Below, piece after piece: positions 25,523 to 37,157 of a DNA stretch of 64,000 nt. The stretch lies in assembly GCA_014905825.1 (NCBI GenBank), contig JACGCN010000034.1:434001-498000 (forward strand). The letters run 5' to 3'. The notes under the pieces are model-generated. The model had not been told where the DNA came from and did not search any database. It saw nothing but the letters and a program-made list of their open reading frames with translations. The translations under genes were made by a program, and so were the position numbers. How positions within the stretch are numbered: the stretch's first letter is position 1; each line of letters begins with the position of its first letter. Origin of the DNA: Lyophyllum atratum. Taxonomy: Eukaryota > Basidiomycota > Agaricomycetes > Agaricales > Lyophyllaceae.

Positions 25523-25832
25523 GCTAAGAAAGGATTTGAAAGGGAAGGACGAGAGGTGTGCGCGCTAGACACATGCGCGGGGCCTTTATCCTTATGTATT
25601 CACGCCGTGGTGGAAACACAGAAACGGCTGGACGCCAAGGACGCCCAATAGGACGGCGACAACCATCACAGATGATGATCCACAAGCAGAAGATGTACTT
25701 ATCATAGAAGAGCGCCGATGGATCTCCTGATTGAATTCTGTATTCTTAGGACGTCAATCCCCCACCTTAGAGATTACTGGATTGCGCAGTGCGCACGAGC
25801 AAAAGGATTGTCGTGTTTCAGGACCAGCGGTA

Positions 25833-26490
25833 ATGATAGAACGAAATGCGGTTCGAGGCACGAAAGTGGTCTACGGGGACCGGTTCGTGCAAGCACGCGA
25901 AGGTCACCATCGCTCGGATTTCTGTAAGTACTGAGAGGTTCAAACTCCCATGGTCGTGTATATATAGATACAGATCAGTTCTCACCCTGCTTCCATGGAC
26001 GCTAGTTCGGCCTTCCCTGCCCACATCACACTATTCCGAGACCCAATCCACAAGCTTCGCTGTCTATCAGGACGGCCTGGTGATGTCGGAACCATACCAG
26101 ACATCCCCTTTTACCCCAAATGACGGTAACGACGATGATGTGCGGGGATTTGTCGACGAAATCGAGCGAGCGTAAGTACCAGGGCCGAGAATGAGTGGCA
26201 TCACACCAAAAACCAACCTACAGCTATTGCCTTGATGAAGTTAGAGGCTGGCGGTGGGACTTCCTGGACCAGAGTTCGAACTTCGAAGCAAGTATGTTCG
26301 AGATGATAGCGAGAGCGGGTCAAGCCCGGTCCGGGTGACGCTTAGCAAACGCTTAGGTCGCAAATTTGAACAGTTCCACCCAAGGTTCCACCGTAACCCG
26401 TTCACAGGCCTTCACAGGCAAGATAAGATCACAAACTTGAACGTCTCAGTTGCCAACTTAGAGTTACTGGCACTCCTGATTGACTCCTGA
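25833..26490 (+). CDS. Possible four-exon gene of unknown function
   Basis: Four segments joined by canonical introns give an uninterrupted 152-residue reading frame: 25833-25923, 26006-26171, 26224-26291 and 26357-26490, with introns of 82, 52 and 65 nt that have GTAAGT or GTATGT donors. Joint phases all agree, which is unlikely by chance. The product is acidic in the middle (NDGNDDDVRGFVDEIERAYC) and has no recognised domain. The start is uncertain: an acceptor-like TTTCAG at 25815-25820 suggests a further upstream exon. It may be the remains of a longer gene. Confidence 0.4.
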
Positions 26491-26943
26491 GATAGCTCGA
26501 GATCTTGCCAGTCGACATGGCCAACCTTCACCTTGCGTATTGTCTCGATAAGAGTCGCGGGCGACTCGGGCACTCTACAATCACTGTACGTGCGAAGTTA
26601 TTCTTCTGTCTTTTGCAAAGCGGCGCCGACAGGCATTCCTTCTATCTTGCAGGACCTGCCACTCGAGTTGGAGCTGGATTTGTGCGCAAATGTCGTGGCC
26701 TTGCGCAAAGTTGACTCATCGGCTGGCATCGCGAGGGAGGTTGGCTTCTACAGGCCTCTACAATATGTATGATCCTTCTCCTCCTCCAAGTTGGCCAAGC
26801 CAGCTGCCACGCGGGCTCTGTGGTGCAAGAAAATCAACGATGCATACTTTCCAGCTACAGATAGATTCATTAATTGACTAGGGAGCTAAGATACTTGAAC
26901 TAGAACGATATGACACGGGGCTACCTAGTGGAAAGGGCGGTAA
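26491..26943. other. Intergenic, no gene seen
   Basis: 3' flank of the uncertain four-exon gene and 3' flank of the deubiquitinase gene. Open frames here are short and unsupported. Confidence 0.4.
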
Positions 26944-29900
26944 TCATAATGAACCCGCATCATCGAGTTTTTGCAAATTCGCATCGTTGAATAGATCGGA
27001 CTTACTCGACGCCGAAGTGGGTGAGCCATCTAGAGAATTTCCGGGTACGACTTCCCTGACTCCCACCTCGACCACGCCGTCCTCAAAGTCAAAATCTTCC
27101 GCCTCCGAGTTTATCTCTGCTTCATTCGACGAAGTCGGGGACTCCTTCGCGGAAGTGGTGTCGTAGCGGTCTGAGGACATCTGGAGTACGTCCGAGGCGC
27201 TGACAAAATCATCTGATTCTTCCAAGGCAGGCAGCCCGTCTAGCAATGGGGAGTGAAAGGAGGAGCTGGCGTTGGATCCCTGTGAACGCATAGTCCAGGA
27301 GTCACCGGTGAGGGGTTGAGTACTAAGCAAAGGAAGAGCATCTGTGTCCCTGATGTCTTCGTTGGGTGGTGTGGGGAGTTGCGTGTCTATGGTCATACTG
27401 TCATCTGCCTTTGCTTGGTGCTTTTGGCGCGCTTCTTCGATTTTCTCGTGCGTCTTTCCACCCAATGGAGTGGATGAACGTCGGCGGTAGAACAAGAGAT
27501 ACGCGTTTGCATTCTGAAAGATGACTGAGCATACATAAGGCTGAAGAGATGGAAAGGAATAACATACAACTGCATCCGTAGCACGCGCGGGAGTCACATA
27601 AGAGTCGTCAAAGTGATACCATTTGTCGTTGAGATGGTTCAGAGCGTATGCCCGGTAGTGGCCACCACCAAGACCTCCCATATGTTCGTCGACGCCAAAG
27701 AGGTCATATACAAGAGGCTCTTCAAGATCGCCCAGCTGAAGCTCTTGAAGATCTATCCCTTGCTCCACTAATCGGTTCGCAGCAGCTCGCTCTCCAACCA
27801 TTCCAGTAAGATCCAGCCCCTCCACCGGGAAATCGATGAATGTGTCGATTTTATCTCTCAAGGTCCGGCTGTTGCTAAATCGCTTCAAGTGGACGACAAG
27901 GACATCTGGCGCTTTCCAGAGGTCAAACTTCTTGGTCGCTTGCTGATGCTTCTTGCACTGCGGGCAGTACCAAAGGTCGTCCTCGCCAAGCTTCTCTTCC
28001 CTCGTGAACTCATCTAGGCAGTCCTGCAGCGATATTCCTTTGTTTTTCTTCTCCGACGCAGCCTTCTTCGACTCCAGATACTCCGAATGGTTGAACTCCG
28101 GCCATATGTCCCAGAGTGCGTGTTCCCAACGCGAGCGATCGTCGCCGAAGTAGTATGCCTTCATGTTCTCATCGAACTCGCAGTAAAAAGCGTCGCCCTC
28201 GCGCAGGAGAATGGGTTGTTCGTCAGCCTGTTCGGTGCGGCGGTCCCATGACTCCCAGCGATTGCTGCCATAAGTGTTGAACTGCGTGCCATACTCCTTA
28301 TGATTAATCTGGAGCTTGAGAGTGAATACATCTTTCTTGGTCCCAACGCGTCGAGGTATGATATCCGCAGGTGTAGGGGACGTGTCCATGTCGTCCTCAC
28401 CCGCCAAAGTGAGGTTTTTCTCGTCAACGATATCTCCGTCTTCTAAAGGCTCTGCCTCGTGTACAGTGACAACATCACCATTCTCCTTGATCTCCGTGAT
28501 CGAGTCGATGGGAGGGAAACTGTTGAGGGTGATCGGAACCTCGTCTATCTCTGAGGCTGATGAGGCCTCCCAGGTGAAGAGATCCCTGGCGTTACTGGTC
28601 CAACGCTGGAGACGCGTAAGCACCACATCGTACATGGCCTGAAGGTCTGTGGCCTGTTCTGGGGTGATGACGACAACGCTAGGGTAGCCAAAGAGGGAAC
28701 TGCCTTTGTTCGTCAGGTAAGTAGGGCGTATAGGTGGGTTGACGTCGCAGAGGTACACAGGTACTATGAGGGGATCATCAGGCTGTCTCTTGTACGTTCG
28801 GCTCTGTTGGGCATGGCAAGGTAGCTCGAAACAGACTATGATGTCGTTGTCAGTCATATCACCGCATGGAAGACTGTCGTCGAGGTTCTTGTAAAATTTA
28901 TGATTGAAAATCTCTAGAGTAAGAAGCTGGTAAAGCATTTGAGTATATCGATGCATGAAGATCGTCATTGACACCCACATTGTCTGGATTGGCATCCATC
29001 CATCGACCTAGAAGGGCCCGGAGATCTCTAAATGATGCATCTCTGTTGATTTCGACCGGGATCTGGGAAACATGGCCAAGAATTACAGCAGTCCCGATAG
29101 ATCAATCACGAAGCGATATACCTTCACGTGAGCCTTCTCCAGATCCCATGGCACGTAGTAGATGTTATGCTTCCACTTCTTGTGAACCGGGAGCGGCAAC
29201 GTTAAGTACATGAAAGGATCAAATGTGATGGAAACCTAGATTTCGCTGTAAACGTCGAGAGTGACGAAGCACGGAAAGTGGATTACGTACCTTTTCACAC
29301 TCGGGGCAAATCAGAGTACTTTGATACTGGCCTTGGAACAGATCAACGATGACACTATCGTTCCGTTTCATGTATCCCTCCCACGAGTTCTGAGCGAGCT
29401 TCACAAGTTCCAGATCACCACCACCCTCCCAATCCGGCTTTTCTACATAAGGCTTCTTCAAGACGCGGTTCAAATCCTCGTGAAGACCGTCAAGTAGAAA
29501 TGCCACCAACTCTTGCGAATCATGCTGTTGGTAGCCACTGAACTGAGGTGCGAAACGTTGGAGCTGCGATTTGAATTCGCGTGGTGAGTACGACGTTGAG
29601 GCTCCGCTGGTCGCCCAGATGCGTTGAAGAAGTGCGCCGAAGGCTTCTGCGATAGCACCATGCATGCCGAGAGGGTTGTCTGGATTCAATTCTTCTTGGT
29701 ACAGGTTAGCTGTCAGAGAACAGGCATGGAACAGGTCAGCATCCAATAAAGTTGGGTATAATTTATCATACTTAGGAAATAATCAGTAAGCTCTTTATTG
29801 TGCGCCAGGCACTGGAGGGCAGAATTCATAAAACACGTATTCCCCCTGAGATCGGCGATAAGTGAGCAAGAATAATGGCTTAATAGTGACTAACATGTTC

Positions 29901-31187
29901 CCAAGACCTAAAGTACCAGGTTCCAATGCTTTCCCCTTGTTCGCGGTCTTCCATGATGGTGTTGAGATTGAATTATAGAAACCGTCGACCTTCGTGACAG
30001 ATGTAGACGTGGACGGAGCAGCAGTCTTTGACATGCGATTGAAGAATCCGTCCTTAGAATTGAATAGGGGCGCAGGAACACCAGGGCGACCAGTGACAGT
30101 AATCGGCGGAGGTGGTACGGACTGCTGTGTGTCTGCGATCCAACCTGACGCCTGCTTGAATTCGACAACAAAACAATCATCCGATTCTATGCCTTCTTCT
30201 TCGAGGGTTTTCTCGCTATCTTCCATAATCTTGCCTCCCGATGATGGAAGCATAGAGTTAGGAAATTCGAGTGATTTCCACTCGCTGTCCACAGGGTCGA
30301 TCTTCCAGACACGGAAAGGCGTTTGTGTCCCGGAATCTGGAGTAACGGCGAGAGCAAGTTGGGCATTGAGTGTCTTGACGGTTTCACCTGCGGAAACCGT
30401 GATCGATGGGTAAAACGGGCCATCGCTTTGGGCGGTGGCGAGTCGGAGGACTTTTAAGGTCGGTGGACGCAGCTCTAAGGATGCCTGTTTTGAGGAGCCC
30501 CGTTCTATCACGCGTCGTGGAAGGGGATGTATAGCTTCTCCGTACCTAAGACCAAGATCAGTGGCAACGCTAAGAAGTTCAAGAAGATCCTGACCAATTG
30601 ACGAAGCATTTCCACACCTCTTCTGGCACAAACTCAAGGTCGACACCCTCCGCCAAAGATAGCTGGAGGTTCCCGTATGAATCAAGCAAACGGGAATTAT
30701 CGACAGGACCAAGATCCCGCTCGGGGAGCGGACCTTCCTTGTCTTCCTCGCCAGTCAAAGCCTTCCTCCACCGCTTCCACCAATTTCGCGCCACCAGATA
30801 CCACGTCTCCCCCACCTCCATCTTTCGACTTTTGTGCTTCTCCACGAATGACAATCTTTCCTCCGCTGGGGCGGTCTTGGGCATGGGAGCAGACTGTTCT
30901 GGCCATGTGGAAGGGCCTAGCGTAACGAGCGCCGGAATATCGTCCTCTCCTTGCTCCTTCATGTATGAGTCAATATCGGAATTGGGATCGGCGATGGTTA
31001 ATGTGGACATCTGATCGGCCCGAGGGCTGCGAACAGCGCCATCATGAGGACTCCCGTCCACTACTGTCCGCTTGAGCGAGGAAGAGGACGCATCGGACTG
31101 CATGGACTGACTTCGTTGCCGTTTGCGGCTTGGCTGCGAAAGTTCGTTGGGCGAAGGCGAGCTTGCTGGAGAGGGTTGGAGAGTCAT
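26944..31187 (-). CDS. UBP12: Ubiquitin C-terminal hydrolase, DUSP-type (Ubp12/USP4-USP15 class)
   Basis: Cysteine protease that removes ubiquitin from substrates. From the ATG at 31187: a disordered Ser/Pro-rich head (residues 1 to about 110); a DUSP domain ([19 protein letters not shown] near residue 125); a ubiquitin-like segment ([20 protein letters not shown]); the Cys box [20 protein letters not shown] across an intron near 29.8-29.9 kb; [20 protein letters not shown]; a zinc-binding CPEC; a long insert with a further CPQC; and the His box [20 protein letters not shown] with the following FDDSYV. The catalytic Cys and His and the Asp region are all present, so the enzyme should be active. 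The last roughly 150 residues are acidic and disordered. Layout DUSP-UBL-USP with an insert is that of yeast Ubp12 and human USP4/11/15. Introns are few and short. The 5' end and promoter are duplicated at 36791-37206. Confidence 0.92.
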
Positions 31188-31239
31188 ATCGTCGGTATAT
31201 GGTGGCAGTCGGAGAAAGAAAGAATCGGTGCGCCACCTA

Positions 31240-31251
31240 AGCTTATATAGA
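31240..31251 (-). promoter_or_regulatory. TATA-like box of the deubiquitinase gene
   Basis: TATATAAGC on the minus strand, about 55 bp before the ATG at 31187. The same box is kept in the second copy (about 36963-36972). Confidence 0.5.
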
Positions 31252-31429
31252 CCTCAAAGGCAACAAAATTGAAAGAAAGAAAACACAAGTCCTGGCCGCG
31301 AATACATACGCAAGTCAATTAAGGGCATGTTGATCACGTGGCATGCTTACTAATTGAATAGAACCGACGCACTCTGGGCTACTAGTACTCTGTGTGAAGT
31401 ACTTTAACTTACTCCTCCGTCAACATGTG

Positions 31430-31481
31430 GAACTCGGAGGATCCGGAAGTGTATGGTTCCATCATGCTTCCGGCTTCCGAG
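31430..31481. promoter_or_regulatory. Imperfect inverted repeat CCGGAAG...CTTCCGG
   Basis: Arms CTCGGAGGATCCGGAAG and CTTCCGGCTTCCGAG surround a loop of about 17 nt. The same arms and loop recur at 37158-37206. A dyad of this size in a promoter fits a dimeric zinc-cluster regulator site or a cruciform; which one cannot be told from sequence. Confidence 0.45.
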
Positions 31482-31689
31482 ATCCTCGTCCTCCATACCA
31501 TAAGTAAGCCTACTCTCAAAATGCATCACTGTTAACCCCAACCTGGACCCACAATCAGCCATCAGTGTGCGGGCTCGGACCGAAACGCATGATCGTGGAC
31601 CGACGAGGACTCACAACTGGCAGACCAAGCGTTCATCGGCATCACAGAATACCTCTCCACGGAATGCCACGGGACAACCGAGACGTCCG

Positions 31690-33265
31690 CTACCAGTACC
31701 TCGATTATGGACTCTACGCTTGGATTTTCCTCCTTCGGACTTAATTCTCTCGGCTGTGTGGCTTCTACCTACGCGCCTGAACAAATGGCAATCTGCGTTC
31801 TCTGACTTTGGTGCCAAATTGTCCTTTGACCGGTCACTGACGCGCCACGGGACTTGTACTATTTGCGCGGAAACGATTATAACGTACAACAAGGAGTGGC
31901 TTAAGTTTCACCTGTCTAGCCGCCCCAAGAGGGGATCCAACACAACGGCTACTGCATGGTCCCCTCTCGGCCCTTATCTGCTCGACCCATTATAGGACTT
32001 GGGCGTCTACGCCATGGACTGACTCGATCGCGAGTCACACATTTGGACTCACAGCATCATTACACTTACTTACCAGAAGGACCACACAAATAATCAAGGC
32101 GTCGTGCGTCATCCGGCTTTAGTGCCAAAGTGTCCTTTGACCGATTACCGGCGCGCCACCTTGTACTATTTTACGCGGACATAACGATTATAACGTACAA
32201 CAAGGAGTAGCTTAAGATTCTGTCTAGTCACCCCAAGGATGGAACCAACACAACGGCTACTGCATGATCCTCTTTCGGCCTTTATCTGCTGGGCCCATCA
32301 TAAGACTTGAGCGTCCACGCCATGGACTCACAGCATCATCACACTTTGACTCACAGCATCATTACACTTAGCGAATAGAAGGACCACACAAACATCCCAG
32401 GGGCCTTCTGATTATCAAGACGCCCGCAACCTGTACTTCGATTATGGACTCTATGCTTGAATTTTCCTCCTTCGGACTTGATGCTCTCGGCTATGTGGCT
32501 TCTACCTACGCTCCTGGAGAAATGGCAATCGCGCTATTCTGCGTCATCTGGCTTTAGTGCCAAAGTGTCCTTTGACCGATTACCGGCGCGCCACCTTGTA
32601 CTATTTTACGCGGACATAACGATTATAACGTACAACAAGGAGTAGCTTAAGATTCTGTCTAGTCACCCCAAGGATGGAACCAACACAACGGCTACTGCAT
32701 GATCCTCTTTCGGCCTTTATCTGCTGGGCCCATCATAAGACTTGAGCGTCCACGCCATGGACTCACAGCATCATCACACTTTGACTCACAGCATCATTAC
32801 ACTTAGCGAATAGAAGGACCACACAAACATCCCAGGGGCCTTCTGATTATCAAGACGCCCGCAACCTGTACTTCGATTATGGACTCTATGCTTGAATTTT
32901 CCTCCTTCGGACTTGACTCTCTCGGCTGTGTGGCTTCTACCTACGCACCTTAACAAATGGCAATCGCGCTTTTCTGCGTCCTCTGGCTTTGGTGCCAAAT
33001 TGTCCTTTGACCGGCCACTGACGCGCCACGGGACTTGTACTATTTTGCGCTGAAATAACGAATAATGTACAACAAGGAGTGGCTTAAGTTTCACCTGTCT
33101 AGCCACCCCAGGGATGGAACCAACACGACGGCTACTGCATGATCCCCTTTCGGCCCTCATATGCTCGGCCTTTTATAGGACTTTGAGAGTCTACGCCATG
33201 GACTCACAGCATCATTACACTTGGACTCACAGAATCTCACAATTACTCACCAGGACCACAACAAA
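31690..33265 (+). repeat. Tandem array with a 435-bp period, four units
   Basis: The anchor GTGCCAAA(G/T)TGTCCTTTGACC occurs at about 31811, 32122, 32557 and 32992. The last three are exactly 435 bp apart; the first interval is about 310 bp because unit 1 lacks about 125 bp (the stretch near CATCCCAGGGGCCTTCTGAT is missing). Units 2 and 3 are almost identical to each other; units 1 and 4 share other variants (GACGCGCCACGGGACTTGTA in place of GGCGCGCCACCTTGTA), giving an A-B-B-A order. Each unit holds CCATGGACTCACAGCATCAT, a short internal motif repeated twice per unit. No terminal repeats or transposase were seen. Confidence 0.9.
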
Positions 33266-33576
33266 CAAGCATCGGCTGACTGTCCTTGTCATTTTCAAGC
33301 ACATGCGATTGCCTCTAATAGTGATGGTTGACGCCCGTCTTCCTCATAAAAGTCCTACGAGTTCGGTGGCATGTCATCCCAGTCCCAGTCTTCCCCCACC
33401 CGTTCAAAGGCGAGTCCTACCTCGATGGCTATGCGACGAGCGCTCGCCGTACTGAAATTATTTCTTGACTTGCAGTCTATCGCTGCCACCTTGCCGTCAA
33501 AGTTTCACCACTAGTACAACGTGGTATGCCTGGTGCCTCAGCTGCTGCCTTCCGAGATTGACTTCCTATCGACTAG

Positions 33577-33828
33577 ATGACGTCTAACCCAGGAAGTCTC
33601 TCTGATGCGCTGCTAAGCTATTCCAACACCGTTGCTGCCGATGCTCAGGCAAAAGCGGATGCACTGCACGCCGCGCAAGCCACCCGCCGCGACAACAACA
33701 CGGCTGGTACTGCTGACGGCACTCGCCAAGCACGTCGCGACTTATACAAGGCGGCCAAGGCCGACAAGGGCACCGCCGCCGACCTGAAACAAGTCGCTGG
33801 TCAGTTGGCTGGAGGTGGTGGCAGATAA
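33577..33828 (+). CDS. Small Ala-rich protein, 83 residues
   Basis: Single exon from ATG (33577) to TAA. The product is rich in Ala, Asp, Lys, Arg and Gly, hydrophilic and helical in character (YSNTVAADAQAKADALHAAQ, then RQARRDLYKAAKADKGTAAD) and ends in a Gly run (GGGGR). No signal peptide or membrane segment. Coding character is good, with GC-rich third positions. It begins about 310 bp after the 435-bp array, which would form its upstream region. I do not recognise the family; a conserved small fungal protein is likely. Confidence 0.6.
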   Translation: MTSNPGSLSDALLSYSNTVAADAQAKADALHAAQATRRDNNTAGTADGTRQARRDLYKAAKADKGTAADLKQVAGQLAGGGGR

Positions 33829-34117
33829 CGCATGTGCAGTTCAGCATACCAATGTGCGCATACCCGCTGACGACAATCTGGTATAGAGCCTGATGATGTC
33901 AAGTGCGTAAGTTGCCTGATTGTTGATGCGCACACGCCCCTACCTCGAGTTTCTTATATGTCCTGTGTTCGTGTATACCTGTTCCCCGCTCAAAATGGGC
34001 GGCCTATCATGTTTAATTAGTGTACAAAAATTGAGGATCAAGAGTTTCGTTCTAACTTCGAAGAAAATCACGCCACTAGCAATTGGGCTTTCTATATAAC
34101 TGTACCGAACCGGGGCA

Positions 34118-36339
34118 TTACATTCTATCTATCGGAGTGAGAGAGAGGAGCCGCATCGCACTGGCCAGGACGAATCGCGCACAGGTGAACAACAGCAGTC
34201 GAGCCTGAGCAATCTCTTCCTCTTGACCTATGACGATGAGGGTCTCCCACGCAGAGCTGACGACATGACTGATCCTGAAACTAGCTCCAGCAGTCACAAA
34301 GGTGATGAGTGAATAGGGAACATACCTGAAACAGTAGGAGACGATGGTAGAAGGTTCGTAGTTCTTCAGGGCGGTCTTGACAATGTCGGGATATATAGCA
34401 AGTAAGAACACCAGCTCACGAGCCTTAGGCTCGGTTAATAGGGAGGTGTCAATGAGGGCGGGGTCGCTGCGTAACACCAACGCTGGTGCGGCCTTTCTAG
34501 GGATCGATGAGAGTCGAACGTGCGCGTATTGCAAATAAGCACCCGTGTCCCCCTCGTAGGAGGTCATTCGATCCAGATCAAAATGATATGAATGAACCCT
34601 GTCCATGTCACAGTATCAGCGCGAGGCTCCTTGAGCGAAAAGAGGGGAGTCACCGTTTGGCCTGCATGTCCTGAATCTTCACACAAGTCATTCCGACCTG
34701 GTCGCTGGTGTACGATGGATCGCTGATTTCCTTCGCTTTCTCCTCGTTCTTCATCATCTGCGCCAACATGGCATCCCGACTTGCGTCAAGGATATCTTCG
34801 AGGAACTTGACCTCGCCCTTCCGCGTGCTCATGCCGTGTATTTTGCCGAAATTGACATGTTCTAGCTGGTGAACGAAAGGAGTGCCCATGAGCGAAAGGA
34901 TCTTGAAGAACTGCGCGACGTGGAGATCTTGCTGATCTCCAACAACGTATATCATTTTGTCGAAATGATACTGGTCGTAACGTTGTATGGCGCCGGCAAT
35001 GTCGCGCATGATGTAGATGGTGGCTCCATCTGGTTCTTCAATTAGTACTGGTGGCGAACATTATCACTGCTATCACAGACCGCCTTTTTGTACCACAGGT
35101 TTTCCCATCTTCCACTCGCTGAGGTCTACAGCGATTGCGTGGGCCACGGCGCTGTCACTTTCTGTTGTAACTGACTCGCCCTCTGCCGCGCGGTCACCAC
35201 GACTTTCTTGAGCAGACTTGGTTGTGAGGAGGTTTTTTGCCTTGAGAGTGGCCATCGCGTCATCGATTACCTCGGATCGCACAAGAGATTCACCGGAATA
35301 CACGTCGAAGTGCACATTGAGCCGCTTATACACCTTTTCGTATGCTTGGATGGATAGCGATCGGAACCTGCGCCACAGAACGAGAACTTGCTCGTCACCT
35401 GGACTACGTCTGAGTTTTGTTTAGGGGAAAAAGGGTGACGTCACTGACCTTGTTCCATGTCACGGAATAGTTGCTTGGCCTTTTCATCCGTAGCGGAACG
35501 TCCGTCTGCGCTGGCTTCGATCTCCTTGCCGACATTCTTGTTGATCGCGACATAGACGTTGTATAGATGCATGATCGCGTTATCCGCCAACTCAGTCTCA
35601 GATCCATAGCGTTCGTAGCCCACCGCGAGAAGACCTAGTGATAAGTGTAAGGATTTCGGTAAAAGGAATCAGCGAGGCCGTACCGAATTGTTTGCCCCAG
35701 TCTCCGAGGCTAGGAGGGCGATAGTAAGATGATGCAGGTTTACCAAGAGAGGTAGACGTACTAATTAAGCCTTACCACTTCCCATCCATTGGCTTCGAAT
35801 AGATTGGACACGAACGTTCCAATGATGGTGCTTCGAAGATGGCCAGCATGGAAGGGCTTAGCAATATTCGGGGACGAAAACTCGACAACGATTTTGCGGC
35901 CCCTTCCTGACTCGTTTGTGCCATATGAACCATGTGGGCGAGAATCAGTGGGTTGTGAAAGTTTGAAGATGTCGTCCAATGACGATCGAATCAAGTTTCC
36001 CGTGTGGCATCGATAATGTACAAAGATGCCGTCCGCGTCGATGGACTCAACGTAGTCGTCGGCTTTAAACTAGATTGTAGAGGGTCAGATTGAGTTGTCC
36101 GGGCTTTTAAGATGGGAATCCGCACGACGGACCTCAGAGACGAGTTTTTGTGCCAATGTAGCAGGCTTCTCCTTCAGGCGAAATCGCGGCAAGGCGACAG
36201 TCAAATCGCAGCCTTTCTTGCCGAGGTCGACGCCATCCAGAGCAGTTTCGAATGGTACCCCAAGCGATCCAGAGATCTGACGGGCAATGGACGATCTGGA
36301 GCAGTCTAGAAACTGTTCTGAGGCATTGAGCTGTTCCAT
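34118..36339 (-). CDS. RARS: Arginyl-tRNA synthetase
   Basis: Class I aminoacyl-tRNA synthetase that charges tRNA-Arg. From the ATG at 36339: an N-terminal Add1-type domain ([20 protein letters not shown], then [17 protein letters not shown]); the HIGH-type signature [20 protein letters not shown] (exon 35761-35994); [10 protein letters not shown] in the next exon near 35.7 kb; the synthetase body with [18 protein letters not shown]; the KMSKS-equivalent [18 protein letters not shown]; and a DALR anticodon-binding domain ([20 protein letters not shown] at the C-terminus). Around nine exons, introns short. All signature motifs are intact. No clear mitochondrial presequence is seen, so the main product is probably cytosolic; fungi with a single gene make both forms. 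The gene sits between the two copies of the duplicated promoter. Confidence 0.93.
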
Positions 36340-36790
36340 GACAAGTGGGGGAGTGCACCAATAACTTTAAGCACCCACATTCATCAACAATCTAGTTCTG
36401 ACCAGGTTCTGACTCCCTCTGATCACGGCAATCACCGCCTTGAAGTAGGCAGGTGAACACCGAGGAACTTCTACTTCCTGTCAAGTCTCAAGGCCATGCT
36501 GGCCAGGCCCAGGTCCGTTGCCATTCAGAAGAAATAGCAACAAACAATCTTTTCCTTGTAACTTTCTAGACCGAACTTGGGACTTGCTCAAGAGTACACG
36601 GAAGCCCGGTGTTTCGAAATGGTCTTCTCGTGGAAGGCAAGGGAGAGCCTCTTCCAGGGTTACATAGAGTGGATAACCGTGCTCCTCAACCCAGGACTCA
36701 CTATACCATCACCTTTCTTACGCTTCTGAGAGTGGAACCGTACCGGAACCATATTGGAAGATACGGGCGCAAAGCATATCAAGCTATACG
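36340..36790. other. Upstream region of arginyl-tRNA synthetase, no gene seen
   Basis: About 450 bp up to the left end of the second duplication copy. No repeat or clear promoter element was noticed. Confidence 0.4.
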
Positions 36791-36908
36791 CTTGAGCGAG
36801 GAAGAGGACGCATCGGACCGCATGGACTGACTTCGTCGCCGTTTGCGGCTTGGCTGCGAAAGGTCGTTCGGCGAAGGCGAGCTTGCTGGAGGAGGGTTGG
36901 AGAGTCAT
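36791..36908 (-). pseudogene. 5' fragment of the deubiquitinase gene, frameshifted
   Basis: The first 39 or so codons of the deubiquitinase gene are present from an ATG at 36908, but an extra base in the sixth or seventh codon (GGAGGAGGG for GGAGAGGG on the plus strand) shifts the frame. The sequence stops matching at 36791, where unrelated sequence begins. It cannot encode a deubiquitinase and is best seen as promoter baggage. Confidence 0.85.
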
Positions 36909-37157
36909 ATAGTCGGTATATGGTGGCAGTTGGAGAAAAGAGAGAATCGGTGCGCCACCTGAGCTTATATAGACCTCGAAAGCAACAAGAATGAAAGAGA
37001 GAAAACACAAGTCCTGGCCCGGGCGGCGGGCCGCGAATACATACGCATTACGCAAGTCAATTAGGGGCATGCCGTGCACGTGACATGCTTACTAACTGAA
37101 TAGACCTGTGACGCACTCTGGCCCTGGGTGAACTACTACTCCGTCAATGTGTGGAAA

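Larger units (their letters stand above)
31071..31481 (+). repeat. Direct duplication, copy 1 (deubiquitinase 5' end and promoter)
   Basis: 411 bp that recur at 36791-37206 in the same orientation with scattered substitutions and small indels. It begins at CTTGAGCGAGGAAGAGGACG inside codons about 35-39 of the deubiquitinase gene, crosses its ATG (31185-31187) and TATA-like box, and ends after an inverted repeat at CTTCCGGCTTCCGAG. Copy 1 keeps an intact coding frame and is the functional 5' end of the deubiquitinase gene. Confidence 0.92.

Noticed and set aside
31340..36790. Idea that the block between the promoter copies is a DNA transposon that carries arginyl-tRNA synthetase
   Set aside because: No transposase and no terminal inverted repeats were found; the flanking repeats are direct and contain host gene sequence.
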